From Undaria pinnatifida (lineage: Eukaryota > Sar > Phaeophyceae > Laminariales > Alariaceae): DNA of 64,000 bases. The position numbers and the translations under genes are program-made. Below, one piece after another: positions 37,101-49,100 of this stretch; the stretch's first letter is position 1, and each line of letters starts with the position of its first letter. The stretch is from positions 22,496,699-22,560,698 of the forward strand of contig JABAKD010000002.1 in NCBI GenBank assembly GCA_012845835.1, given 5' to 3'. The notes beneath the pieces are model-generated. The model searched no databases. It was given only the letters and a program-made list of their open reading frames with translations, and was not told the origin of the DNA.

Positions 37101-40100
37101 AGTTTCGACAAAACCTTCGATATCACAGCTGGAGTGTATTTTTTTTTTTATAATATAAAATACCCGTCGCGGCAATGTGTGCGTTGGTCAAAGGGGCAAG
37201 ATTTCAGGAAACAGCCACCACCAAACCCCCTCCCCTCCATCTCGCCCTCTCACCTCCCCCTCAGAAGAAGGCTGAAGGGCAAGCAACAGCCCTGCTAGGC
37301 TTCCCAAAACCACGGGCAGCATGGCATCCAGCGAACAACCACGAGACTCTCCTGGTGCGCTCACCATGAGAGCACTCACGCCTGGCCACGAGTTTCGATG
37401 GGGCAGCCGACAGGGAAACGGCAAAAAAAGCTAAGAGGAGGGGGGGTGGAGGGTAGGGGGGCGTGGGGTGGGGTGGGAGTGGGGGTGGGGGTGGGGGGGG
37501 GGGGGGGGGCAGGAACGGTGGGAGGGAGTGTAGTACATTTTTTAGTTCTGCCCCATACAATGAAACCTTCACCACACGCCTCTGTTGATGGGGGGGGGGG
37601 GGGGGTAGTCAGGGTAATGCTGCAATATGTAATCACAGGAGCCATCGGTGTTATGAGGAAAGGAGAGGGAGGGGGGGACCTTGGGGGGGGCACATTTTCT
37701 TCTCACCACGAAACACACACACGCAACAACACCTTCCATCGGATGACATAGCACGGTACAAGGCGACGGGCACAACCCGCCCCCCGCCGTCACCCCCCCC
37801 CCCCCCCCCCCTTCCCCTCACCGACCACCCACCTTGCGCAGCCCACAGCACGCTCTGAATCCTAACCGTGCTCAGCTGCGACCCCTCTTCCCGCCCTCCC
37901 CTGCTCCGCCCAGCATCCCTTCCGCCGCCACCGCCACCACCCCCGCCCACTACCACGGCCCCGATAAGCCGCTGCACGGCACAAAGCAGCACTTTGAGAG
38001 TGCCTTGAAAGGGAAAAGTGACGCCGTCTTTCACCGTTTGCATCCACGGTTGGCGGTAATGCCCACCGGGACCGGCGGCCGCGGCGGCGGCAGTTGCACT
38101 TGCTCCCTGCACGAGCCACTTCACATCTCTGGGAACATGGTTGGGGTTGGGATTGGCGTTCGGGTTGCGGTTGAGGTTGGGGTTGAAATTTGGGTTGGGT
38201 CGGGGTTGAAGTTGAGGTTGGGGCCGGGGTTGAAATTGGGTTCGGGTTGAGGTCGAGGTTAGGGGTGGGGTGGGGTTGGGGTTGAGGGTGAGATTGGGGT
38301 TGAGGTTGGGGTTGGGGTTAAAATTGGGGTTGGGGTTGAGGTTGAGGTTGAGGATTGGGGGATGGGGGGTGGGGTGGGGTGGGGTGGGGTGCGGTGCGGT
38401 GGGGTGAGGGGGGTGGGAGGGTGGGTGGGGCGTAGGAGAGGCACATTCCCCCACGGAAACAATCCTCGACTTTAGTTTTCGTGTGACAGCGGATATAGAC
38501 GGTGTAGCGGAAGCAGAGCAACCGCTACTGATCAAATTGGCACCGGAAATACACGTTATTTACCAATAGACACATAACTGCTATTGACCGTTGATACGAA
38601 CAACTACACGCTACTGGCCAGGCACGATAGTTGCACGCAGCTGACGATTGCCACGAAAAATACACGTTATTGCCCATTGGCAAGGTAGGGTGCGGTACTG
38701 CTGTACGGTGCTGTACGCCCACTCGATCTGCTCGGCTAGCGCTATGACGTCACCGAGAATCCGTCCGCTCGGGTGTAAGGTACTGCTGTGTGGTATTGCT
38801 GTAATGCAGCGCCAACGAAGGGCATTGGTCTGATTTTCCCTAGGTGCTTACGTTTAAGGTTGGATGCAGGCATGGAATACGAGACGAATTGGTATTGTGT
38901 GGCATTCTGTATATCGCTGCGGTCGCGATAGAGCACGGTCAGGCCTATTTCCATTGCGCTAGCATTTCTTTTAGCGTAGCTATTCGTTTTTTCAAGACGA
39001 CAAAAGTAGTAGCGTGATCCTTTTTTTTCAGGGAAAAACGAGCGTCATCAGGGGACAACACGGTTGCAAAACTTCTTATCCTTTGTATCCAGCAAATATA
39101 GTAACACTTCCAGGAAGAGAGCAGAGCAGAGTGGAGATATAAGGCAAAGAATAGGCACCGTTCCCGAGACCGTTCCTTCCGTATTATCTTACCCGCGGCC
39201 TTCGTAACCCAGAGAACGCGCCGTCGCCGCCGGATCATCTCGGAAAGCGGCCGCCTGCAGATGGAGGCTTGTCTCGTCCAGCTCCAGGCAAAGCGCGCGC
39301 AACACCTTACGGGCGGGGGTGGAGGCAGAGGCCAGGGGGGGGGTGCGAGGGTGTACTCATTTCATGCATGGCCGTAGTCGTATGACCATATACCCTCGCA
39401 TCCCTGGGATGGGGGCCGAGGGGGGATAGGAGGCAACGCTCTGAGTTATTCTCAAAGGCGACTACGACCGGGAGGGCGGGGGTAGGAAGCGGCGCTCTGG
39501 GTACACTGAGAAGAAAATTGGTGATGCTTTCGTATCTTCTCGGTCTTCCCCTCATTTCCTTCATGTCCGTCGAAACTGCTTAATATTTTTGGAGAAAAAA
39601 AAGCAGACCAGGCAGATGTCCGCGTTTACAGCGCGGCGGACGCCACATGTGCCCGACGAGAGCGAAGGCCGAGAGCTGGCGCTTGCATCGCCCACCCCCC
39701 ACATATGCAGGGTCGCACGCTGCGCACAGGGCACGGTTACGACTACACGCACACCGTAACGGGAGACGCGAAGTAGTTCCTCGGTTGGAGGAGGGCGTCA
39801 GACAGAAACATTTTGGCCGAGAACAGATTTACCTCTATCGTGTCATACGGCAGTACCACCCTATCGTATGACAGCATCATAGCATAATAGCACCCTATCG
39901 TATCGTATCATAGCACCCTTTTGTTCTTCACTTCTACTTTCCAGCTTCTGGACAAGCCATGGTCACAGGTGCCGTCCCTTTTCCCCCTCCAGTTCTTGCC
40001 TTCGGTTTTATCGCGCAAAGGGTTCAGCAATCCCACTGCTTGTCAAATTTTCATCGAGTGTTGCTAACTCACGCTCTCGCGCTTTCCGCAAGTCAATTTG

Positions 40101-43100
40101 TGCACAAGAAAGAGACCCTACGAATGTATCGCATCATAGCACCCTATTGCATCATAGCATCATGGCACCATGTATCGTATCATAGCACCCTATCGTATCA
40201 CAGCATGGTCCGTCCGGGCAAATTTCATCAAGGCATGAACCCCACTTGTTCTCGCTCAATTTCGAGAGTTGACACGTGAAACAAAGTTGGTACGAATCGC
40301 AGGGTCGACAGTAATCGAATTCCGGTGTAAAAAAAAGAAGTGAAATTGGTAGGGCTGGGCCCTGGTCCTGTACTGGCAGTACTACTGTACTGGCTGAGGA
40401 GGCAGCCAGGGTGCCGATACTTTGACTGTTCATGTATTTTCTACAACAACGCCTCATTTAACAGCGGAAACCCATCAAAATTCACGGCGTCAGGGCAGAG
40501 AGGGCACGCAGAATAGCTAGAGAAAGGAGAGCTCAAGAAACCTATGAGCATAGCATTAACTGAGTAAACATCATATTTGGAACAATATAAATGGATGCTT
40601 ACGTGGACATTTACGTCTCTCAGACAGCAATTTCGCAAATTGTAGCGATTCGGTTTTGCACACTCCAAACATGTGTTTGAACCCGTGTCCCACCTCTTCC
40701 ATGTCTGGGCTGCGTGCTGCAGTGTGCCGTTTTTCCGCACATTCCTGTCCAATACACGCTTCGCTCGATTTTCCTATTTTTTTACTTTTTTCCAAGTCAA
40801 CCTACCCCCAAATTTTATTTAAAACATGGTCGAAAAAAGACGTACTTTTTAGCACGAGTAAACCTGTCGTATCATAGCATAATATCGTATCACAACACCT
40901 TATCATGTCATACATAGCACCCTATAGCACCCTTTCATATCATACATAGCACTCTATCGTACCATAGCACCCTATCGTATCACAGCACAATATCGTATCA
41001 TAGCACCCTGTCGTATCGTTATCATAGTACTTGTCGGGAACGCTAACACATGGCCGTCACGCGCACCTGAGCAATGTTGAACTCGTACAGCGCCGCGCGC
41101 AGGTTTTTATCTGCAGGCGCCTTCAGCGCGAGCGACTGCAGAGCCTGCACCTTGGCCACCTGCGCCCAAAGCGGCACGCCCGCCAGACCCCGTCCCCGCC
41201 CCCGCCCCCACCCTCCCGTACCCCAGCCTTGCCTCCTCGCCCACGCCGCCGCCGCGGCCGCCGCGGCCGCCGCCATCGGTCCTTCTCCGACAAAAATTCT
41301 GACGGAAGCGAGGGCTAGCGCACGTCGCTGCAGCTCTACCTCCTCCGCCCAGGCACCGATAGACCCTGTCGGTTTTGATCCCCCCCGCCGCGCGCGGGAA
41401 AAGACGGAAAGACGGAAATGCAGAGCGGTGGTGTGGCGGAGAGAGTGGGCGTCGGTAGGGGGCGCGTACGAAGGCGGGGAGGAGGGACACGGGTTGTATG
41501 TTCCCGTTGCCATGACTCTTGTGTATAAGCGTGTATGAGAGAAGACTTAAGAGCACGCTCAGGACATTTTAAAGCATGAGCCACATCCTCCAACGATCCC
41601 TGAAGAGCAGGCGTCTGTCCGTGCCACGCCGTCACACATTACAACTACAACTGATCCCACCTCCAGATACACCTCCCATAACCCCTCCCCCCCTTTCCAA
41701 GCAACAAAAAGGCGACAAAAGAGCACAGGCGCAACATACACGCCAAAACCCCTCCCACCACTCCACCCTCCCCCCGTCAAAAACGCCGAGAAAAGAGCAC
41801 CGACGCAAAAAGCACGCCAAACGCCCCCCCCCCCCGCCCTCTCCCTTTCTCGGCAATGCAAAAGTATGCGGAGCTATGGTCATACGGCTACAGCCATGCA
41901 CGAAACGAGTACCCCCCCCCTCCTCCTTATCCCTTTCCGTCACCTCGTTTGTACAAGGACGACGGCCCTCCGGCGTAGCCCCCAACCCCCCCTCCCCCTC
42001 CTCCACCACTCCCTCGGTCATCCAGGAAGTCTTGCTCCGCCTGGAGCAGCACGGCCTCGTGGCCGACCGAGAGCGAGTCCAGCAGCATGGCCGCGGGGGA
42101 GGCCGGCCCTTCAGACATGGATCGACCCCCACCACCGCCGCCGTTGCTCGTGGAGGCAGCGGCGGCGGCGTTTGCTTGCCATAACGCGACGAAGTCTTGC
42201 GGCTGCGTCAAACAGGTAAGAAGGAGGGGGTGGAGGGAGAGGGTCGTTGGAAGGGGGGGGGGAGGAAGGAGGTAGGATGTCGAAACAAGACGCACAAAAC
42301 ACAGCGGCAAACGACGGAGTAGAATGGGGAGGAGGGGGGGGGGGGGGGGGGGGGGGAGGCGTACTCATAGGTTGCTTGCCTTAGTCAATAGACCATTGAC
42401 CACGCATCCCTTTCGAGACGGAGCACCGTTCCTACTCCTAATACAGTCACCTCCAACATTTGGGCGCTCATTACGCCTTTTCCATATATTACATAAAAAC
42501 TGTAGGCTCATCCTATCCCCGTCCTGCTTCGCCGTCTGAAGCCACCATATATCTCCTGGGATAGCAATTGTTTTCTCGCTGCTCTCTAGTCTACCAAACT
42601 CTTCCATGTCACATACGTCGAATTTCCTCATCTCCTCCTCTAACACATCCCGTTCCTCTTCGTACATTTCACATTCTCCTACTATGTGAGCCCTACTCTC
42701 TGTTGTGCGCCACAAGGGCGCATATGTGTAACCACGTCCTCCTCCCGACTACTGGTATGTCTCTTTCTTCCAGTACGCCCAGGTCCCCTACACGAAATGG
42801 GGAGGAGGACGAGGAGGAAATGAGCAAGTATGTCTGGGAAAAAAGGGGGAGGACGGGAAAGGATGGAGGAACTACGTCGAAACACAAAAAACAAAAATAC
42901 AAAACACAACCCAAGAAACACAAAGCATGACAAAAACACACACAAAAGCAACTAGTGATGCAGAAAAATGTGCATTCGGACAGCGGAGCGAAGCGCTGAG
43001 CGGCTAGCAGCAGCAGCAACAACAGCAGCGAAGGGCGATCGCGTCGACCACTCCGCTCTTACCGCAGCGATGACGGCGTTCATAATCTTGGTAGAGAAGG

Positions 43101-46100
43101 CATGGAGAGAGAAGTTCACCGAAGCCGATAGGAGGACCAGGCAACCTACCAGCAGCCGTCCGGCGTTAGTCGCGTCGCTCTGGGGGGGGAGAGGGGGAGA
43201 GAGCAGCAGAGAGAACGGGGGGGGGAAGGAGGAGAGAGATAGAAAAAAGGAGTAGAGAGAGGGAGAGAGGGGGAGAGAGAGGGGGAGAGAGAGAGAGGGG
43301 GGGGGAGAGGAAAGCGGCGGCACAACTACAGTAGTGAGTAGCAAGTATTTCTATCTGCCCGTTGTGTTTGAGGCTCGCAAAGTGTCTTACATCAAGAAAA
43401 TACCAAAAGTTAGCTGGTTCGCGTGCTTCTCTCCCAATAGAACAACTAGCCATCAAGTCCAGACAAGTAACAGCCCTATATATTGTGCTACTGTCTGCTG
43501 TATCAAGCTGTACTATGTACCGGTGCTCCGTATAATAGCTTACCGTGCCACCGTTGCCAATGGGAAGACCAAGCAGGGCCGCCAGTGCGCCCCCCAACCG
43601 ACTGCCGGGTACCAGCTCGCTCAGGCACCGCAGAACTCTGGGAAGAAATAGGCCGGGCGGCGAAAGGCGACGATTGAAGGGCGAGGACGAGAGTAGGCGA
43701 AAAAGGACGGGGACACAGCCATAGGATAAAGGGCGTGAGGAAAAAGAGTGTGATGGGTAGGCGTGAAGTGGCCGAAAACGAAAAAAGAAAAAAGAAAAAA
43801 CGTTGTAAACAACAGCGAGCTCTTGCCCGTGCGCATTTTGCACAACACCACGACGCCCCCCCGTATTTCTCCCCTGCTCTTATGTATTACTTCTTCCCCG
43901 CCCCTATACCCACCCACTCTTCCTGCCTCTTCCCAACCCCCCCACCGTCGCCCCTTCCCCCGCCCGCCCACCCACCTACCCACCCTCCCACCCTCCCTAT
44001 TCCTCCCCCTCGCCCCACCCACCTCCCCACCCCCACCATCCAGCACCCCGCTCCCCCTCACCCGCCAACCCACTCACACGTATCCTGCCGCCACGCAGGG
44101 GCCAACGAGGAAGCCCTCCTTCAGGCTGCCGAGCACGAACGACGAGAGAGAAGTGTGACTCGATCGCCCGAACCTTAGCTGGTGCTCTCTTTTGTGGAGG
44201 AACGACAGGGCGTAGCAAACGCTGCAGACCGCCCCCGCGGCCACGGTGCCGCCCAGGGCGCTCGATCCCTCTGCCATTCTCGGAGCCAGATTTGCGCCTG
44301 ATTTGGGTTGAGATCCGAGGAGAGGGAGGGGAGGAGGGGAGAGGAGATAGACAAGCACGAAACGGAACAGAACAAAACGAATCATGTTCAGCCCGTGGCA
44401 CCACCCACAAAATACAATCTAGTACTATGAGTACATTATTGCAACAATAGTAGTAGCAGTAGTAGAAGTAGCAGCAGTAGTAGCAGTAGTAGCAGTAGTC
44501 GTAGTAGTCGTAGTAGTAGTAGCAGCAGCAGTAGTAGTAGTAGTGGTGGTAGCAGCCCATTAGCAGCAATAATATAACAGCAGCAGTAGCAGTAAATCGA
44601 GGTAGCAGTAGTAGCAGCAGTCGGTAGCAGTATTAACGGCAGTAGTTCCATCTCACCCGCCGTGGCCGCCAAGACGCTCCACGAGCACAGGCCGAGGGAC
44701 ATGCCGATGAGGCCGTGGGCGACGACGGTGGCCACCGACTGCAGCGCGGTCGGCAGCGACGAGCTAGTCGCGGCGTCGGCGTTGGAGACGGCGTAGCAGG
44801 AGAAGGCTGTCAGCGCGTGACATCCCACCGCCACCTGAGGCGCGGTGCGGTGTGGTTAAAAAACATGGGGGTAGGGTTAGGAGTTAAGGCAGAGCTTTAG
44901 TCGCACTAAATTATATCTCGTAAAAAATACATTGTTTCGAAGTACTGGGTTCACAAGGGGGGCACATGACATTCCTCGAACCCCAAACTAAAATGACAGG
45001 CATAACGTGCGTGGCATCAGCCGCCGATGTACAAATGCTAATTAATAGTTGAAGTTCTCCGTTCGGAGGTGAAATACAAGGAAGCAGAATGCTGGGCAGA
45101 CTAAAACGTGAGCGTAGAACTTGAGCACTAATAAGCATAAGCGTTAGAATGGAACGGTAAAGTAGGCAATCAAGAGGAAAAATAGGCGAGCAGACCAAAA
45201 GAGGGCGACGCAAGAGAAGAGAGCGAAAGCATGTGACCGAGTACTTAATAAGTACTCGTATTTAATAGCACAGCAGGAAAACAGAGGAGGCAGTAGCAGC
45301 AAAGCAGGATTATTAACGGCATATTTTTAAAATAAGATATTACCCGATATCAAAGGATCGTACAGACGTACTTGTTCGTTCATTATGCGTTGACTACTAA
45401 TGTTTACACCTTTTTCATAATAATGGTGGTGAAAAAGCAAAAAAAAAAAGCCAAAGCATTATATTAGCGCTGGGGACGTGTTCATATAGTGGTGACTACA
45501 CATTTTTTTCTGTGCAACCTCGGTAAGCTTGGCGTAACCATTACTGGGCTTGAGAGCATCGCCTGCAACAACAACTTCGCCACCACAGAAGTAGTAGTAT
45601 AAACGCGCGGAAGCCGCGATGGGCCTTTCTTTGGGGTATAGCTCCGAATGGTTACGGTTGGGGAAGGTTGGAGAAAGGCGCACAAATCTAAATGCGAGGA
45701 TGGGGAACGAACGCAGGCAGGGGGTTGACACAGCAGGAGCAGAAACTAACTGACGGCTCTGTGCTCCAACTACTGCTAAAACTACTGCCGCGCTGCGCTG
45801 CTGAATTCAAGCAACAGACACATCTTGCCCGGGCTCGGGAACATGAGCGCTGGTCTGTCGAAGCCATGAGCGCTGGTCTGTCGAAGGGCTAACTCAATCG
45901 TCGCGGCCATTATTCATGATGTCGCGCTGGAGGCTAAGGACATCATACGTGCAGCGGTTGTGTGTGCTGTTGGCCAGTCAATGTGTTCTGTGCGCTGGCA
46001 TGTGGCTGCAGATGGGTTTCTCTCGTAGGCCCTAACAACTACAACTGCATCTTTTCTCTCTGTGTGGGCCACGTACCGCGAAAATATACCGACAGCCCGG

Positions 46101-49100
46101 GGTTGTCTACAACTCGGGAAGCACAAAATTCGGCTCTACAAGTCCAATATCACGGCGTGAATTTTCCGAGTTTTAAATGTATCTCGTACCATAAAGATAC
46201 AGCTGTAGTGGGGGACTCCCAACGGTGCCGGTTGAACAGTGCCACTGATCTCTATAATGCCGGCGAAAGTAGCAGGACTGGAACTCTTCACACAAGTATG
46301 GAAATCCTGCTGTAAATAGTGGTGGTGTCTCGAAGGGTGCCGATATACCTGGTATCGGGCTGGCACACACCGGCGATACCACGTGATGCTGTCTTGAGAC
46401 ACTAAACACACATGTGCACCGCCAAAAAAATCCACATTCTGTCAACTGCAGACACACCGTGCAGCAGCAGAGCAACAGCAGTAGCAGCAGCAGCACGCAG
46501 GCAGAGTAGAGCAGAGCAGAATCTTCCCCGCTTCCCCCATGCTCTTCTTATCTTTCTGTTATGACGCTGTCTTGCGTTGTGCTAAAAAACTTGTTTGGAT
46601 TTTTGGCGTGAAGCAATTTGTACCACTTATACAAGTGTTTTGCTTTCATTCATTGCTGGCAAAGAACGGGCTATGGAGCCGGTTGAATAGTGCAATTGCT
46701 CTGTATAGTGCCATTGCTCTGCATAGTGCCGGTAGAACTACGCGGCACGACTGGCACTCTCTGTACGTAGGTAGCTATGAATGGCAACCCTATTCCAATA
46801 GTGCCGGTGTCGTGAATGGCGCTGGCACATATATTGGCACTATGTGATGATGCCGTCGTGCATTGAACGAAAAACACACGCATACCCACGCAAGTGCACC
46901 GGCATTTTTTGGGAGCCCCATGTAGATGCATAATAAACACCACACGCAGACCGCGTGAGAGCATCAGATGGGCAGTAGAGTTGCACACACGGAGCAGCAA
47001 CAGTTGCGGCGGCACTACGACCAGCAGCGTTTGAGGCAGCAGCCGGCTTGCCCCTCGTTGCGTTAGCCTTGAATTTTTGGTGTTGGTGTTGATGTTGGAT
47101 TCGGTGTTCATGACTCCAGGCAGATTTGTCGGTAGTTCCTAAAGGGGTTGGCGTTGCTTTTGTGGTGTCGTGGCGGTGCTACGTCTGTGGGAGGTAGAAG
47201 CGGGACAGTTCGGCTTGCATGCAGCAGCAAAAACTGAAAGAAGCTCGTAGTCGGGCCAAAAAGTTAAAAGCAACAAGATAGTCGGGCCAACAAGTCTGTG
47301 AAAGTGACAGCAGCAAAAAATGAAAGAAGCTAGTCGGGCCAATAAGTCAAAAGCAAGAAGCTAGTCGGGCCGAAAAGTCCTGGGAAAGCGAGCCCGCTTG
47401 GGCTGCTCGTATCGGCCACCCTGGAAGAATTTATATCTAATAATATACTCGTAGCTTTGGCCATTTTTCAGATGCTCGTTCGAGGTTCACCTGCAAGAGA
47501 GGAAAAAGCACCTGGAATCAGGACATAGCAGTGCAAGTAGTAGGACGCGTGGAAAAGAAATACGAACCAACACGCCAGGCATATCATGACACATGCGTGT
47601 AACTATACAATCCAAGTAGCAGTCTACGGCAGAACGCGTAGTCAATAGATTACAACAGACAGTCGGGTCATCCATTATTAATAGTAGCCTGCATGCGAAT
47701 GACTGCTAGCACGTGCGCCTGGCGGACAACAGGCACGTGCTATCTCGTCTTTTAAACCGCGCCCATTTTTTTGGGGACATGCTACTTGGAAATAAAATGG
47801 AATCAGTTTTGCAGCAGTGAAAGAATTGCAGGCACACTGCTGCCTAGTCAGTGCCACCACGACCACCACTACCACCATCACTATCAACTCCATCATCAAC
47901 ACCACCATCACCGCCACCAACACCACCACACCAACACCACCCAGCAGGCAGGCAGACAGCCGTATCATACAGCGAAGACAAGCAGCACCAGTACACAAGC
48001 CAGATTGGGGAAACGGAGAAAGGGGGCAGCACCCGTGGGCATCTCCTTCCGCCAGTTCTGAATTCTGAAATGCTCGAATGATGGTGAAATTCACACGAGA
48101 AACACGCGCTCTCTGCAGGCGCTGGTAGTTACCGTATCTCGCGCAAGACATCGTCTCATTGCGTACTTCTGCATTTGTTTGTCTGTTTATGTTCCATTTC
48201 AGGAGTCCTTCTTTATGTTCCATGTCAGGAGTCCTTCTGTTTTTTTCTCCAATTTTTTGTGTCGTTTCATTCTACTACTGCTGTACCTTCTTTGGATTGT
48301 TGTTTTCTGCATTTTTCGTACCTGGTACGCTGACATTTCGCTTGCAATTCCGCTGTTCATTTGCGAGAATTTGTTTTTGGTTTTTCTGTTTCACAGTATG
48401 CGACCACACAATTACCTCTCTAGGATGAAGGGATAAACACTGGGTGTTCTACTGATGACGTTCGGTAAAAAGAACCCATGTAACGTGAAGACAACACGAG
48501 GGCCAACGCTCGAATGAGTAGGGTGGACCATAACTGGACCAAGTCCGGCGGAAGGCTGTTTTCTCATGGCCGGGGTTTTTGTTACTGGGTGAGCTTGCGC
48601 AAGTCCCACACTACCCGGAATGACGACGTTCCCGACAGCTATCTCCACCGCACCTGATCGCAAGGGTTCAGGTCGGGTCGACATGCTCTCGCATCCGTAT
48701 ACAACGGCAGCTCGCGCTGCAGGAGTAGTGACGGGGACGGCCGGCAGGGACAGCTCGCGCTGCCGCTACCACGGGAACTGAAGGATACGCCAGCTAGCGC
48801 TGGATTGCGAATACAACTGATGTAAATTGACACACGACGTGTATGAAAACACAAGTCGAGCCGGAAGTATGAAAGAAGATCCGCTGACCCACGTGTAACC
48901 AACAGGGCTGAGCCTACTGATTGTGTCAGTAGCAAGTATCTTGGATCTGAACAGTACATAATTGATATATAGTCGCGGCGAAACCGAGACCATCACCCCT
49001 CCCGGCTAGTGAGGGGACCTAGTCGGAGGTACCCCTTGAAGGCCGCATTGGAGGCACCCTGCCAGAGGCGCGCTAGACGCGAGTTGGCTTCACTGCATCT

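Noticed and set aside
38130..38420. Interstitial telomere array
   Set aside because: Units are GGTTGGGG/GGTTGA, not the TTAGGG expected for brown algae, and they are degenerate.
37651..38535. Minus-strand 294-residue open frame
   Set aside because: Mostly Asn/Pro runs from the GGTTGGGG repeat and poly-C tracts. A small part (about 37960-38120) looks protein-like but does not fit the NDC1 exon phases.
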